NCBI GenBank assembly: GCA_024710405.1
Contig: JANJUV010000007.1
Span: 372,001 to 436,000, forward strand
Direction: 5' to 3'
Source: Bacteroidales bacterium
Lineage (GTDB): Bacteria; Bacteroidota; Bacteroidia; Bacteroidales; F082
Length of the DNA stretch: 64,000 bases
Below the pieces are notes generated by a model, which saw nothing but the letters and a program-made list of their open reading frames with translations, searched no databases and was not told the origin of the DNA. Made by a program: the position numbers and the translations under genes. Positions 46,497 to 55,018 of this stretch are shown in pieces. Position 1 is the first letter of the stretch. Each line of letters opens with the position of its first letter.

Positions 46497-47757
46497 AGAA
46501 TATCTTCACGAAGGCGCCCTTCCCTTTTGTCTGGGCTGCGGACACACCCTCATCGCCGAAAACATCGACAAAGCGCTTCAAAGCCTCAACATACCACTGC
46601 TTGATGTTATTCTGGTTACTGATATCGGTTGTCACGGTATCATTGACAAGAGTTTCAAGACACATACCGTGCATGGACTTCACGGCCGTTCCATAGCCCT
46701 TGCTTCGGGCATTTCGCTGAGTCTGACCAATCCCGAAAAGAAAGTCATCGTTTTCATCGGCGATGGAGGTGCTACTATCGGTCTGCAGCATCTGATCGAC
46801 TCGGCCCACAAAAACTTCAACCTTACTGTTGTGCTCCACAATAATATGCTTTATGGCATGACAGGCGGACAACCCAGCGAGCTTACACCCCTTGGTTTCA
46901 AAACACCAACCCTGCCCGAAGGCAATAAAATAAAGGGTTTCGACATTTGTGAAGTGGTCGCCTCCACAGGCGCTTCTTATGTAAGCCGCGTCGTTGGTAT
47001 CGGGAACATCAGCGAACAGCTTGCTGAGGCTCTTTCGCGCAAAGGCTTCTCATTGATCGAAGTGATGGAGATCTGCCCCAGCTATGCCGTGAAGTCGAAT
47101 CCGGGGATGAAACTCAGGCAGGTGACCGAAGATGCAGGACTCAGTGTGAAGGTTTATGCAGACCATAATATTGAGGGCTTCAGGCCTGAAATTAAATCGG
47201 AAACCCAATCACTGATCGACACTATGCCTGTCATCCCCGTTGGTTATCGGTCTGAACGTTCAGTGCCCGCCAAAATACTCATTGCAGGTTCAGCCGGTGA
47301 GGGTGTTCAGTCAGCAGCCGAGCTGTTTGCCCGCGCCGCTATCGCCTCTGGCCTCAACGTGACCAAAAAAGGGAGCTATCCCGTAACAGTCGGAATTGGG
47401 TTTTCGGCCTCCGACATCATTCTATCACCTGATCCAATTCAATACACAGGTTCACCCGACCCAGACTATGTGATAATTACATCGACTGACGGTCTGGAAT
47501 ATACGGCCGGACTCATCAAAAAGATGAATCATGGCGTGGTGTATCTCGACGAAAGTCTGCCCACACCGGAAACAAAAGCCACCGTTGTACGCATTGATTA
47601 CAGGAAGACTGCCGGTGCGCGCAATGCAGCCATTTACAGTTTACTGGGCTTAGCCAAACGCGAAAAACTATTCCCGACTGAGGCCATGCTCGACATACTC
47701 AATCAGGGAAAACTATCGGGCAAAGCCGACTGGAATAAAATGGCAGAAGGTATCTGA
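46489..47757 (+). CDS. 2-oxoacid:ferredoxin oxidoreductase, beta-gamma fusion subunit
   Basis: A 422-aa protein. Residues 1-250 are the thiamine-diphosphate beta subunit: FCLGCGHTLIAE, DIGCHGII, and FIGDGGATIGLQHL...NNMLYGMTGGQ (GDG-N motif). Residues 262-422 are a gamma domain (ILIAGSAGEGVQSAAELFARAA, VTKKGSYPV), which is normally a separate protein or fused to alpha. No ferredoxin-like iron-sulfur subunit is encoded nearby; a cluster-binding CxxC occurs in the beta part (CLGC). It overlaps the alpha gene by 8 bases. Confidence 0.88.
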   Translation: MHREYLHEGALPFCLGCGHTLIAENIDKALQSLNIPLLDVILVTDIGCHGIIDKSFKTHTVHGLHGRSIALASGISLSLTNPEKKVIVFIGDGGATIGLQHLIDSAHKNFNLTVVLHNNMLYGMTGGQPSELTPLGFKTPTLPEGNKIKGFDICEVVASTGASYVSRVVGIGNISEQLAEALSRKGFSLIEVMEICPSYAVKSNPGMKLRQVTEDAGLSVKVYADHNIEGFRPEIKSETQSLIDTMPVIPVGYRSERSVPAKILIAGSAGEGVQSAAELFARAAIASGLNVTKKGSYPVTVGIGFSASDIILSPDPIQYTGSPDPDYVIITSTDGLEYTAGLIKKMNHGVVYLDESLPTPETKATVVRIDYRKTAGARNAAIYSLLGLAKREKLFPTEAMLDILNQGKLSGKADWNKMAEGI

Positions 47758-47825
47758 GCGGTACACAAGTTTAAAACCACTGGATAAGAGTAACTGTCTT
47801 ATTGACAATCAAAAAATGAATCATT

Positions 47826-48557
47826 TCATTCCCTTAACAGGGTATCCAGCAGGTCGTCCATCGTAAACACACCTATGCGGCCAGCAAGAAATTCGGCGGC
47901 AAGCACGGCACCCAAAGCAAAACCCTGCCTTCCTTTGGCTTCGTGGATGATCCGAATGGTATCCTGTGCCGAGTCAGCAATAATTTCATGTGTCCCCGGA
48001 ACTTCGCCTGTGCGTACTGAAACTACAGGCAGCAAGGAAATGTCCTGATCAGCGGCATCAGACCAACCAACATAACGATCCACCAGACCGGTGATTTGTC
48101 CGGCCAGATGGATGGCTGTACCACTGGGCGCATCAAGCTTGTGCTTGTGGTGTGTTTCGGTTATACTTAGTTTGTAATCAGTGTGATTCAACAGCCTTGC
48201 CAATTGTTTATTGAGATTGAATACTATATTCATGCCCAGACTGAAATTTGGGGCATAAAACAGACTATGTCCTCCGTTGAGGCATTGCTGTCTGATATTT
48301 TCCAGTTGATGATACCATGCCGTAGTGCCCACTACAATGGGCAAACCAAGATTGAAACAACGTAAAATATTTTCGTTCGCAAGCTCAGGAAGACTAAAAT
48401 CAACAGCAACATGTGCCTGGGTGAACAATGCAGTTGACTTTTCCCAATCCGATGCCGAGTCGATGCATGAAAGGATATTGTGTCCTCTTGCTTTGGCCGT
48501 CTGCTCAACTTCGCGCCCCATTCTTCCATAACCGATCAAAATAATATTCAACGACAT
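47826..48557 (-). CDS. dapB: 4-hydroxy-tetrahydrodipicolinate reductase
   Basis: A 243-aa enzyme of lysine and diaminopimelate synthesis. The NAD(P)H-binding loop is IGYGRMGR, followed by VDFSLPE and GTTAW; the catalytic block ETHHKHKLDAPSGTA has the His and Lys used in hydride transfer. Slightly shorter than E. coli DapB because of trimmed loops, as is usual in Bacteroidota. It lies 11 bases after DUF5683 at the end of the par operon. Confidence 0.94.
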   Translation of the reverse strand: MSLNIILIGYGRMGREVEQTAKARGHNILSCIDSASDWEKSTALFTQAHVAVDFSLPELANENILRCFNLGLPIVVGTTAWYHQLENIRQQCLNGGHSLFYAPNFSLGMNIVFNLNKQLARLLNHTDYKLSITETHHKHKLDAPSGTAIHLAGQITGLVDRYVGWSDAADQDISLLPVVSVRTGEVPGTHEIIADSAQDTIRIIHEAKGRQGFALGAVLAAEFLAGRIGVFTMDDLLDTLLRE

Positions 48558-48568
48558 ATGATTTGTTT

Positions 48569-49144
48569 TCAGAACCGTACACTGATTTTAAGACCTGTAG
48601 CAGGAGGTTGAAAGACAGGATTCTGCTGCGGCATTGGTATCGCAAATTGCGGACTCAGCTGCACACTGAGGTTTTCGCCCACATCATAATCAAACAGATG
48701 GGCATCTACTGCTGCATCGACGGCATTCAGGGCATACCAGAGTGCCATGATGATCCAGCTGAGTTCCATATTTCTTCTGTAGTAATCGCGGATTTCGCGC
48801 AGGTCGTTGGCATTGTATTTGCCAATCAGATCGTTATCAATGGGATAGTCTTCGTTGTTAAAGGTGTAAATGTATGCTTCCTTTGCTTTCAGATAATTCT
48901 CCCTGTTGTTCAGGGCAAAATAACCAATGGTTCCAATACCGGTATAAACGATGGGTATTTTCCAGTATTTCCGGTTGTAGGCCTGTCCGAGTCCCGGAAG
49001 AGCAAGGGAATAGAGTGTTGCCCGATGGGGCGAATGTTGTCTGGGAGGTTCATTTGTTGCTATAGTCTCCTGTGCGCTTAATCCCATTCGGGAAAGCAGC
49101 AAAACAAGCATCAGCAACAGAACTGTTTTCATCAGGGGTTTCAC
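48569..49144 (-). CDS. DUF5683 protein
   Basis: A 191-aa exported or membrane protein of the DUF5683 family. Signal-like start (1-24), then HRATLYSLALPGLGQAYNRKYWKIPIVYTGIGTIGYF (helical hairpin), a spaced polar region with YRRNMELSW, a second hydrophobic stretch and a C-terminal strand ending KISVRF. The family is almost always found after parB in Bacteroidota and has no known function. Overlaps parB by 4 bases. Confidence 0.9.
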   Translation of the reverse strand: MKPLMKTVLLLMLVLLLSRMGLSAQETIATNEPPRQHSPHRATLYSLALPGLGQAYNRKYWKIPIVYTGIGTIGYFALNNRENYLKAKEAYIYTFNNEDYPIDNDLIGKYNANDLREIRDYYRRNMELSWIIMALWYALNAVDAAVDAHLFDYDVGENLSVQLSPQFAIPMPQQNPVFQPPATGLKISVRF

Positions 49145-50049
49145 GACCTGTTTTGCCCAATCAGACTGATCAGCCTTTCGAGTTCCTGGTCGTTGGCAAA
49201 GCTCAGAACTAACGCACCTTTTCCTTTGCTATTGCGTTTTATTTCTACTTTGGTTTTCAGAAAGCCTGAAATGTGTTCGCCTGCCAGACGGTATTTTTCG
49301 GGGACAACCTGTTTTTCGGCAGATTTCTCCTTTGTTTCGGGTGAATGATACCTGCGCACAAGTGCTTCCACCTGCCTGACATTAAGTTCGCCTTCGATGA
49401 TCTTTTGAAGCATGACGAGCTGTTGTTCATCTTTTTCGAGACTGATGATAGCGCGGGCATGACCCATGGTGATATGTCCGTCGCGCAGGGCTATCTGCAC
49501 TTCGGGTGGCAACTTTAACAAGCGCAGGTAGTTAGCAATTGTAGTTCTGTTTTTTCCTACCTGTTCGCTTAATTGCTCTTGTGTAAGCGCACATTCGTCC
49601 ATAAGGCGCTGGTATGAAATGGCGATCTCGATTGCGTTGAGGTTTTCGCGGTGGATGTTTTCGATCAGGGCCATTTCAAGCATCTGCTCGTCATTGGCAA
49701 CGCGTATAAATGCAGGAATCGTGGTCAGACCGGCCATAACAGAGGCCCTCAGTCGGCGTTCGCCTGAGATGAGCTGATATTGGTCGAAACCCATCTTGCG
49801 CACCGTAACCGGTTGAATTACCCCTTGCGTTTTAATAGAAGAAGCCAGTTCGCGCATGGCCATATCATCAAAATCAGCTCTGGGCTGAAAAGGGTTGGCT
49901 TCTATCTTACTGATTTCAAGTTCGGCAATGGCACCGGCAACATAGTTGCCCGAGATATCAGCCGAAGTGATATCTGTGTCGGGGCTTTGCAGTATGGCTT
50001 CAAGTCCCCTGCCGAGGCCCCTTTTCTTTTGTTTTGAATTAGTCGTCAT
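49141..50049 (-). CDS. parB: Chromosome-partitioning protein ParB
   Basis: A 302-aa CTPase/DNA-binding protein that loads on parS sites. N-terminal domain: EANPFQPRADFD and the GERRLRA phosphate-binding motif; then ENIHRENLNAIEIA, and the helix-turn-helix LTQEQLSEQVGKNRTTIANYL. The C-terminal dimerisation part ends at 302. Overlaps parA by 11 bases. No clear parS is seen within the operon; a degenerate match lies at 21071. Confidence 0.95.
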   Translation of the reverse strand: MTTNSKQKKRGLGRGLEAILQSPDTDITSADISGNYVAGAIAELEISKIEANPFQPRADFDDMAMRELASSIKTQGVIQPVTVRKMGFDQYQLISGERRLRASVMAGLTTIPAFIRVANDEQMLEMALIENIHRENLNAIEIAISYQRLMDECALTQEQLSEQVGKNRTTIANYLRLLKLPPEVQIALRDGHITMGHARAIISLEKDEQQLVMLQKIIEGELNVRQVEALVRRYHSPETKEKSAEKQVVPEKYRLAGEHISGFLKTKVEIKRNSKGKGALVLSFANDQELERLISLIGQNRS

Positions 50050-50854
50050 GTTCTTCCGTCATTAACTTTTCTTCTGCCTTCATTTTCGTCATGCCGTTCT
50101 TTTGGAGGATTTCCCTGGCAAGGTTCAGATAATTCACAGCGCCAATACTTGTAGCATCGTGCATGATGATCGTTTCCCCGAACGAAGGGGCCTCGCTGAG
50201 TCTGGTGTTGCGGTTGATGATGGTATCGAATACCATTTGCTGGAAATGGGTTTTCACCTCTTCAACCACCTGTTTCGACAGGCGCAGCCTTGCATCGAAC
50301 ATAGTCAGCAATATGCCTTCGATGTCGAGGTCGGGATTCAGTCTTGTTTGAACTATCTTTATGGTATTGAGCAGCTTACCGAGGCCCTCGAGTGCGAAAT
50401 ATTCGCATTGCACCGGAACGATAACCGAATCGGCTGCAGTAAGTGCGTTTACGGTGATCAGACCTAAAGAGGGGCTGCAATCGATAATAATAAAATCGTA
50501 TTTGTCCTTTACTTTCTCAATGGCTTTGCGCATCATTTTTTCGCGGCCGGGCAGGTTGATCATCTCGATTTCGGCACCAACAAGATCGATATGAGCCGGA
50601 AGCAGGTGCAGGAACGGGGTTTGTGTTTCGAGGATAATGTTGCGGGGGTCGAGGTCGTCAATGATGCATTCGTAGATGCTGGTTTTGATGTTCTTGGGAT
50701 CAAACCCCACACCCGAAGTTGCGTTTGCCTGAGGGTCGGCATCGAGCAGCAGTGTTGAGTATTCCAGTACTGCCAGGCTTGCAGCCAGGTTGATGGAGGT
50801 GGTGGTTTTTCCGACCCCGCCTTTTTGGTTGGCAACTGCGATTACTTTTCCCAT
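50039..50854 (-). CDS. parA: Chromosome-partitioning ATPase ParA (Soj)
   Basis: A 271-aa deviant Walker ATPase. Deviant Walker A: KGGVGKTTTSINLAA with the signature lysine; Walker A' DADPQANATSG; Walker B IIIDCSPSLGL. It forms ATP-dependent dimers on DNA and drives origin segregation with ParB. First gene of the par-DUF5683-dapB operon; a TATTTTTG box lies 52 bases upstream. Confidence 0.96.
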   Translation of the reverse strand: MGKVIAVANQKGGVGKTTTSINLAASLAVLEYSTLLLDADPQANATSGVGFDPKNIKTSIYECIIDDLDPRNIILETQTPFLHLLPAHIDLVGAEIEMINLPGREKMMRKAIEKVKDKYDFIIIDCSPSLGLITVNALTAADSVIVPVQCEYFALEGLGKLLNTIKIVQTRLNPDLDIEGILLTMFDARLRLSKQVVEEVKTHFQQMVFDTIINRNTRLSEAPSFGETIIMHDATSIGAVNYLNLAREILQKNGMTKMKAEEKLMTEEHDD

Positions 50855-50905
50855 AGTAACTTATACTCAATACTTTAATGTAGATTCAATGAATAGACAG
50901 CCAAA

Positions 50906-50913
50906 CAAAAATA
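50906..50913 (-). promoter_or_regulatory. -7 promoter box of the parA operon (TATTTTTG, minus strand)
   Basis: Perfect TAnnTTTG match, giving a leader of about 45 bases before parA. Confidence 0.6.
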
Positions 50914-51043
50914 AACCTTTTACACGACCGGACGTTGTTACAGGAAGATGAAGTTTTCAACAACAAATCGTTGGGGGTGGAAAATAAGTGTTTACATACA
51001 GCCGGGTTTTGTTCCGGAGAGTATTTATCTGCTGTTTCTTTGA

Positions 51044-51385
51044 TCAGCTTTTGTCGAGGTCTTCAAAATCAAATCCGATGTTCTCGGAAGGCTCTTTCTC
51101 GCTGCCATAATCATCAGGCAATTTGCCTGTTTCGATGAAGTCAACACATTCGGTCAGGCCTTTGATAAACTTTTCGAAATCTTCGCGGTAGAGGAAAATT
51201 TTGTGTTTCTCGTAGAAAAATTTCCCCTGGTCGGCATCGAATCTTCTTTTGCTTTCGGTGATCGTAAGATACTGGTCTTCACCGCGTGTGGACTTAACAT
51301 CAAAAAAATAGGTGCGTTTCCCGGCCCGCACCGCCCTTGAAAACAACTCTTCTCTGCGGGGCTGTCTGTCAAAATCTTCCATCAT
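51044..51385 (-). CDS. Pur-alpha-like DUF3276 nucleic-acid-binding protein
   Basis: A 113-aa protein with one PUR repeat: LFSRAVRAGKRTYFFDVKSTRGEDQYLTITESKRRF, then FFYEKHKIFLYREDFEKFIKGL. This family resembles eukaryotic Pur-alpha and binds single-stranded DNA/RNA in the related Borrelia protein. The C-terminal 25 residues are acidic and disordered. Met1 and Met2 are both possible starts. A TATTTTTG box lies 34 bases upstream. Confidence 0.9.
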   Translation of the reverse strand: MMEDFDRQPRREELFSRAVRAGKRTYFFDVKSTRGEDQYLTITESKRRFDADQGKFFYEKHKIFLYREDFEKFIKGLTECVDFIETGKLPDDYGSEKEPSENIGFDFEDLDKS

Positions 51386-51418
51386 GTTTTAGTTGGTATC
51401 ATCGTTGTCGTTTCACCG

Positions 51419-51426
51419 CAAAAATA
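51419..51426 (-). promoter_or_regulatory. -7 promoter box of the DUF3276 gene (TATTTTTG, minus strand)
   Basis: Perfect TAnnTTTG match 34-37 bases before the two candidate start codons. Confidence 0.6.
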
Positions 51427-51823
51427 AAAAACTTTAGCAAACAGGATACACGGATGGATAATTTTTGGAGGGGCCTAAATCATTCAAGGAGTTCAAAGGC
51501 CGGACGAGAGTGGTCAACCGAATTCTCTCAAGAACGGTTTGCCCAGCTCAGACTATTGAAAACGCTTCGCTAAGTAACATATCTGTGGCATTAGTGGAAA
51601 TTGCGCGAAGCAACAAAATCTATCGCAGATAGCTATTTGTGCTATCTGGTTTCGAGGCTGAAATGACGAAAATGATAGATTTCGTCTCTTTCGCTAATTT
51701 CTGTTTTTTGCCCATTTTGCATCCGGTAACTCTCTGTAACATGAAATGTAGTGTCGTTAATATTCTTCTGACAGTAAATAAGCTTCTCAGGTACTCAAAC
51801 CACTATAACCAAACCCCGAAGGT
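51427..51823. other. Gene-poor stretch between DUF3276 and DUF4143 genes
   Basis: No convincing gene, RNA or terminator. A GCTTCGC/GCGAAGC inverted repeat (51564-51570 and 51605-51611) with a 34-base spacer is the only structure noted, and its meaning is unclear. Confidence 0.4.
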
Positions 51824-52984
51824 TCAAATCAGCCCTGTAAAATCCTCAAAACCTGTGACCCGAATATTCCGACTGGTTTGGAAGTGCATTTTACCACCAT
51901 AAACCACACATCCTTTCGCCTGTGTACCTGCAATGCTGTTAAATCTAAGTATGTTTCTCTGGAAATCTTCATTCCAGGTCATCGCCGATTTAATTTCAAC
52001 GGGATACAGTTCTCCATCTTTCTTAAACAGGAGATCAACTTCGTTTTGGTTGCTATCACGGAAAAAATAAAAATTCGGGTCTTTACCCTGCGAAAATCTT
52101 GCTTTTAAGGCTTCAACAATGACCAGATTTTCGAATAAACTACCCAGAAGAGGATCGCGTGCTACCTGTGCATCACTTTCTATTCCAAGCAAATAACTAG
52201 CAAGACCTGGTTCAACAAAATACAATTTGGGTGATTTTATTACCCTTTTTCCAAAGTTTTCAAAGTAGGGCATCAGCCTGAAAACAACGAATGAGGCTTC
52301 AAGTACCGAAATCCAGTTTGCAATGGTAGTTGCTGAAACTCCGGTATCGTTGGCCAATGAGTTGAGGTTAAGCACCTGCCCGATCCGACCTGCCAACAGT
52401 CTCATGAATTTTTCAAATGCATTAAGGTCTTTTGGGTTGAGCAATTGTCTGATATCTCGTTCAACATAAGTCTGGAGGTAATTGCGGTAAGCAATTAAGG
52501 GTTGCTGTTGCTGATCGTAAATGCGTGGCAAAAAACCGGTATAAATATACTTCTCTCGGGTAAAATCCGGTAAGGCAAATTTTTTAACTTCTTCCATTGA
52601 AAACGGAAGTAATGTCAGCAAGGCCGTCCGGCCAGCCAGCGATTGGGTGATTGCAGCGTTCAGGTTTATTTGCTGGCTTCCTGTAAGAACAAACATTCCG
52701 TTTTGTCTTCTGTTATCTACATCCACCTGAATATATGACATTAAGCCCGGAAGTCGCTGTATTTCATCTATGATCAGTGGTGGCGAATGCTGCAGGAAAA
52801 AGCCATTTGGGTCTTGTTGTGCAAAAAGCCTGGTATCAGGATGTTCCAGATTGCAGTATGTGTAATCCGGAAAAGCCATTCGGGCCAGTGTTGTTTTTCC
52901 CGACTGACGTGGCCCGGTGATTGTTACAACCGGATAGGTTTTAGACAGTTCGAGAAGGACGGGTTGAATGTTTCTGGTAATCAT
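51824..52984 (-). CDS. AAA ATPase with DUF4143 domain
   Basis: A 386-aa protein of the AAA_14/DUF4143 family. Walker A GPRQSGKTTLA (about 23-33), Walker B PPLIIDEIQRLPGL, sensor FVLTGSQQINL, and the DUF4143 domain with winged helix (NDTGVSATTIANWISVLEASFVV) and nuclease-like C-terminus (EVDLLFKKDGELYPVEIKSAMTW, an E-V-D...E-I-K pattern of PD-(D/E)XK type). The upstream extension to 53086 was rejected, because a TATCTTTG box lies at 52990-52997. These genes are widespread accessory genes without settled function, possibly toxin or defence related. Confidence 0.9.
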   Translation of the reverse strand: MITRNIQPVLLELSKTYPVVTITGPRQSGKTTLARMAFPDYTYCNLEHPDTRLFAQQDPNGFFLQHSPPLIIDEIQRLPGLMSYIQVDVDNRRQNGMFVLTGSQQINLNAAITQSLAGRTALLTLLPFSMEEVKKFALPDFTREKYIYTGFLPRIYDQQQQPLIAYRNYLQTYVERDIRQLLNPKDLNAFEKFMRLLAGRIGQVLNLNSLANDTGVSATTIANWISVLEASFVVFRLMPYFENFGKRVIKSPKLYFVEPGLASYLLGIESDAQVARDPLLGSLFENLVIVEALKARFSQGKDPNFYFFRDSNQNEVDLLFKKDGELYPVEIKSAMTWNEDFQRNILRFNSIAGTQAKGCVVYGGKMHFQTSRNIRVTGFEDFTGLI

Positions 52985-52989
52985 AATGG

Positions 52990-52997
52990 CAAAGATA
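52990..52997 (-). promoter_or_regulatory. -7 promoter box of the DUF4143 gene (TATCTTTG, minus strand)
   Basis: Perfect TAnnTTTG match only 6 bases before the ATG at 52984, so the transcript would be leaderless or nearly so. Confidence 0.5.
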
Positions 52998-53432
52998 CAC
53001 AATTCTATGTAAATCCAAACTTGAACTTTAGAATTACTTAAAGCGCGTGACTCTATTAAAAATGAGTACAGTGGAGTTATGGACATAATGAAAACGATAC
53101 AATGAAATCCATCCGACCCCAGAAGGGTCGCATGAGTTTAAACCACACAGAAATTACAATATTGAATCGTGTCGCGAAGGAAAATTCTACAGATCAATCC
53201 CTCGCCGGGCATAAACATAAACATTGTTTACAGGTCAATAAAGACCACTCCAAGTATTGGTTCACCAATCCCGAAGCTACCAAATTTCAAGAATCACCAG
53301 ACCTATAGATTTGTATCTTATGACTTTGTGGAATCTAATATCCTTGTGCTTTTGTGGCGTCCTAACTATTCTTCAATCATCCGGGCCGGCTATCTATTTA
53401 GAATAATTCTATATCACTCACAAAAAATCCTT
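52998..53432. other. Gene-poor stretch with a possible dispersed-repeat hairpin
   Basis: Short overlapping frames show no domain. A hairpin CGACCC-5-GGGTCG occupies 53114-53130; this kind of short GACCCC/GGGTC hairpin in an otherwise AT-rich intergenic region resembles dispersed elements in Bacteroidota chromosomes, which would have to be tested by searching the whole genome. Confidence 0.3.
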
Positions 53433-53440
53433 AATTTTGC
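53433..53440 (+). promoter_or_regulatory. -7 promoter box of the E2 acyltransferase gene (TAATTTTG)
   Basis: Perfect TAnnTTTG match; it implies a leader of about 165 bases before the start at 53613. Confidence 0.55.
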
Positions 53441-53446
53441 ACCCCG

Positions 53447-53612
53447 CTAAAGCTCCCGTGCCGGCACCCCCGCATCAGGCAGACCCTTAAGCTGCTGCGC
53501 GATCGCGAGGCCGACGCAGGACTGGCGGAAACAACATCAGCGTGTTATGTACATGCACATATTGAACATGAACAACTGTCAAACGTTTATATCTCAAGGA
53601 AAACATTAAACC
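53447..53612 (+). promoter_or_regulatory. GC-rich leader before the E2 gene, unexplained
   Basis: After the promoter box the first 85 bases are strikingly GC-rich compared with the flanks and contain two perfect 10-base palindromes, GTGCCGGCAC (53459-53468) and CGCGATCGCG (53499-53508). A 20-codon reading frame (53548-53610) ends two bases before the E2 start codon. It may be a structured regulatory leader, a small RNA, or a remnant of foreign DNA. Confidence 0.3.
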
Positions 53613-54920
53613 ATGGCCACTTTTGATCTTATTATGCCCAAGCTGGGCGAAAGCGTTATAGAGGCAACCATCACCCGCTGGCTCAAAAGCGCCGGCGACA
53701 CCGTCAACGAAGATGATGCCATTGTAGAAATAGCCACCGACAAGGTTGACTCCGAAATACCCTCACCTGTCGAAGGCAAGATCTTCAAAACCCTGTTCAA
53801 CGAAGGCGACGTGGTCGCCGTTGGTGCTGTGATCGCCGTGATCGCCCTCGATGGCGAAGAATCCGAATCTACGTCCACAGAGGCAACTGCTGCTGCTCCC
53901 GAACCAACTCCTGCAAGTACTGCAACGGTTGAGACAGCAGCCCCGGTCGCTGTTCAGGAAGTATCGTCCGGCAGATTTTACTCCCCTTTAGTCAAAAACA
54001 TTGCCAAACAGGAACAGATTCCGCTTACCGAACTCGAAACCGTTCCCGGCAGTGGAAAGGACGGCCGCCTGACCAAGGAAGACCTGCTTGCCTATCTGAA
54101 AACCAGAGGCAGCAAACCGGCAGTTGCAGCCGTCGCTGCATCCAAAGAAACAGCTCCTGTTTCCAAATTCAGTGCTCCACGCCACGAAGCACCGGCACTA
54201 GTTACTTCAGCCGGAGATCAGGTGATCGAAATGGACCGCATGCGCAGACTCATTGCTGACCATATGGTGATGTCGAAACAGGTTTCGCCCCATGTTACCT
54301 CCTTCATTGATGTTGATGTAACCAACATCGTCAACTGGCGCAACAAAGTGAAGGACAGTTTCCAGAAACGCGAAGGCCAGAAAATCACCTTCACCCCCAT
54401 CTTCTTCGAAGCCGCTGCCAAAGCACTCAGGGAGTTTCCGCAGGTAAATGCTTCTGTTGACGGATACAACATTATCCTGCGCAAAAACATCAACATCGGG
54501 ATGGCAACAGCACTGCCCAATGGCAATTTGATTGTGCCCGTGATTAAAAACGTGGACGAGAAAAACCTGCTGGGTATCACCAAATCAGTCAACGACCTTG
54601 CAGCACGTGCCAGGGCAAACAAACTGCAACCCGACGAAATCCAGGGAGGCACTTTTACCATCACCAACTTCGGTTCGTTCGACAGCCTCACCGGCACACC
54701 GATCATCAACCAGCCTCAGGTGGCCATCCTTGCTGTGGGGGCCATCCGCAAGCAACCGGCAGTGATCGAAACACAATACGGAGATGTTATCGCCATCAGG
54801 CACATCATGATTCTCTCGCTGGCCTACGACCACAGAATTGTTGACGGCGCTCTGGGGGGCATGTACCTCAAAAGGGTGAAAGAACTGCTCGAAAGTTTCG
54901 ACCCGGATACCGACATCTGA
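53613..54920 (+). CDS. Dihydrolipoyl acyltransferase (E2) of a 2-oxoacid dehydrogenase complex
   Basis: A 435-aa enzyme. Lipoyl domain 1-80 with lipoyl-lysine K44 in ATDKVDSEIPSP; Ala/Pro/Thr-rich hinge; peripheral-subunit-binding domain about 122-162 (SPLVKNIAKQEQIPL, GKDGRLTKEDLLAYL); catalytic domain about 205-435 with H407 and D411 in YDHRIVDGALGG. It transfers an acyl group from E1 to CoA. The catalytic part resembles branched-chain or generic E2 enzymes; substrate cannot be fixed because no E1 or E3 gene is adjacent. Monocistronic, followed by a strong terminator. Confidence 0.92.
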   Translation: MATFDLIMPKLGESVIEATITRWLKSAGDTVNEDDAIVEIATDKVDSEIPSPVEGKIFKTLFNEGDVVAVGAVIAVIALDGEESESTSTEATAAAPEPTPASTATVETAAPVAVQEVSSGRFYSPLVKNIAKQEQIPLTELETVPGSGKDGRLTKEDLLAYLKTRGSKPAVAAVAASKETAPVSKFSAPRHEAPALVTSAGDQVIEMDRMRRLIADHMVMSKQVSPHVTSFIDVDVTNIVNWRNKVKDSFQKREGQKITFTPIFFEAAAKALREFPQVNASVDGYNIILRKNINIGMATALPNGNLIVPVIKNVDEKNLLGITKSVNDLAARARANKLQPDEIQGGTFTITNFGSFDSLTGTPIINQPQVAILAVGAIRKQPAVIETQYGDVIAIRHIMILSLAYDHRIVDGALGGMYLKRVKELLESFDPDTDI

Positions 54921-54954
54921 ACATAAGGCCACAAGAGCCAAAAAAATGAAATGT

Positions 54955-54995
54955 TGCCGGGCGAGTCAGGAAACTGACATCCCGGCACTTATCTT
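54955..54995 (+). terminator. Terminator after the E2 gene
   Basis: Two-step hairpin: TGCCGGG (54955-54961) with CCCGGCA (54981-54987), and inner stem GTCAG (54965-54969) with CTGAC (54974-54978). A T-rich tail follows, interrupted by two A. Confidence 0.65.
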
Positions 54996-55018
54996 TTAAT
55001 TAACAGGCATAAAGCCCT

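Noticed and set aside
47758-47825. Terminator between the convergent oxidoreductase and dapB genes
   Set aside because: Only an imperfect AT-rich inverted repeat is visible, without a GC stem or T-run.
51800-51850. Possible tRNA T-loop (GGTTCAAATC) near 51818
   Set aside because: No acceptor or anticodon stem fits around it and it overlaps the end of the DUF4143 gene.
53102-53450. Two short overlapping plus-strand frames as genes
   Set aside because: No recognisable domain, mutual overlap and a repeat-like hairpin inside the first frame.
53451-53560. Remnant of a recombinase gene in the GC-rich leader
   Set aside because: One frame ends with TTSACYVH, faintly like the tyrosine region of integrases, but the match is too short and is interrupted upstream.
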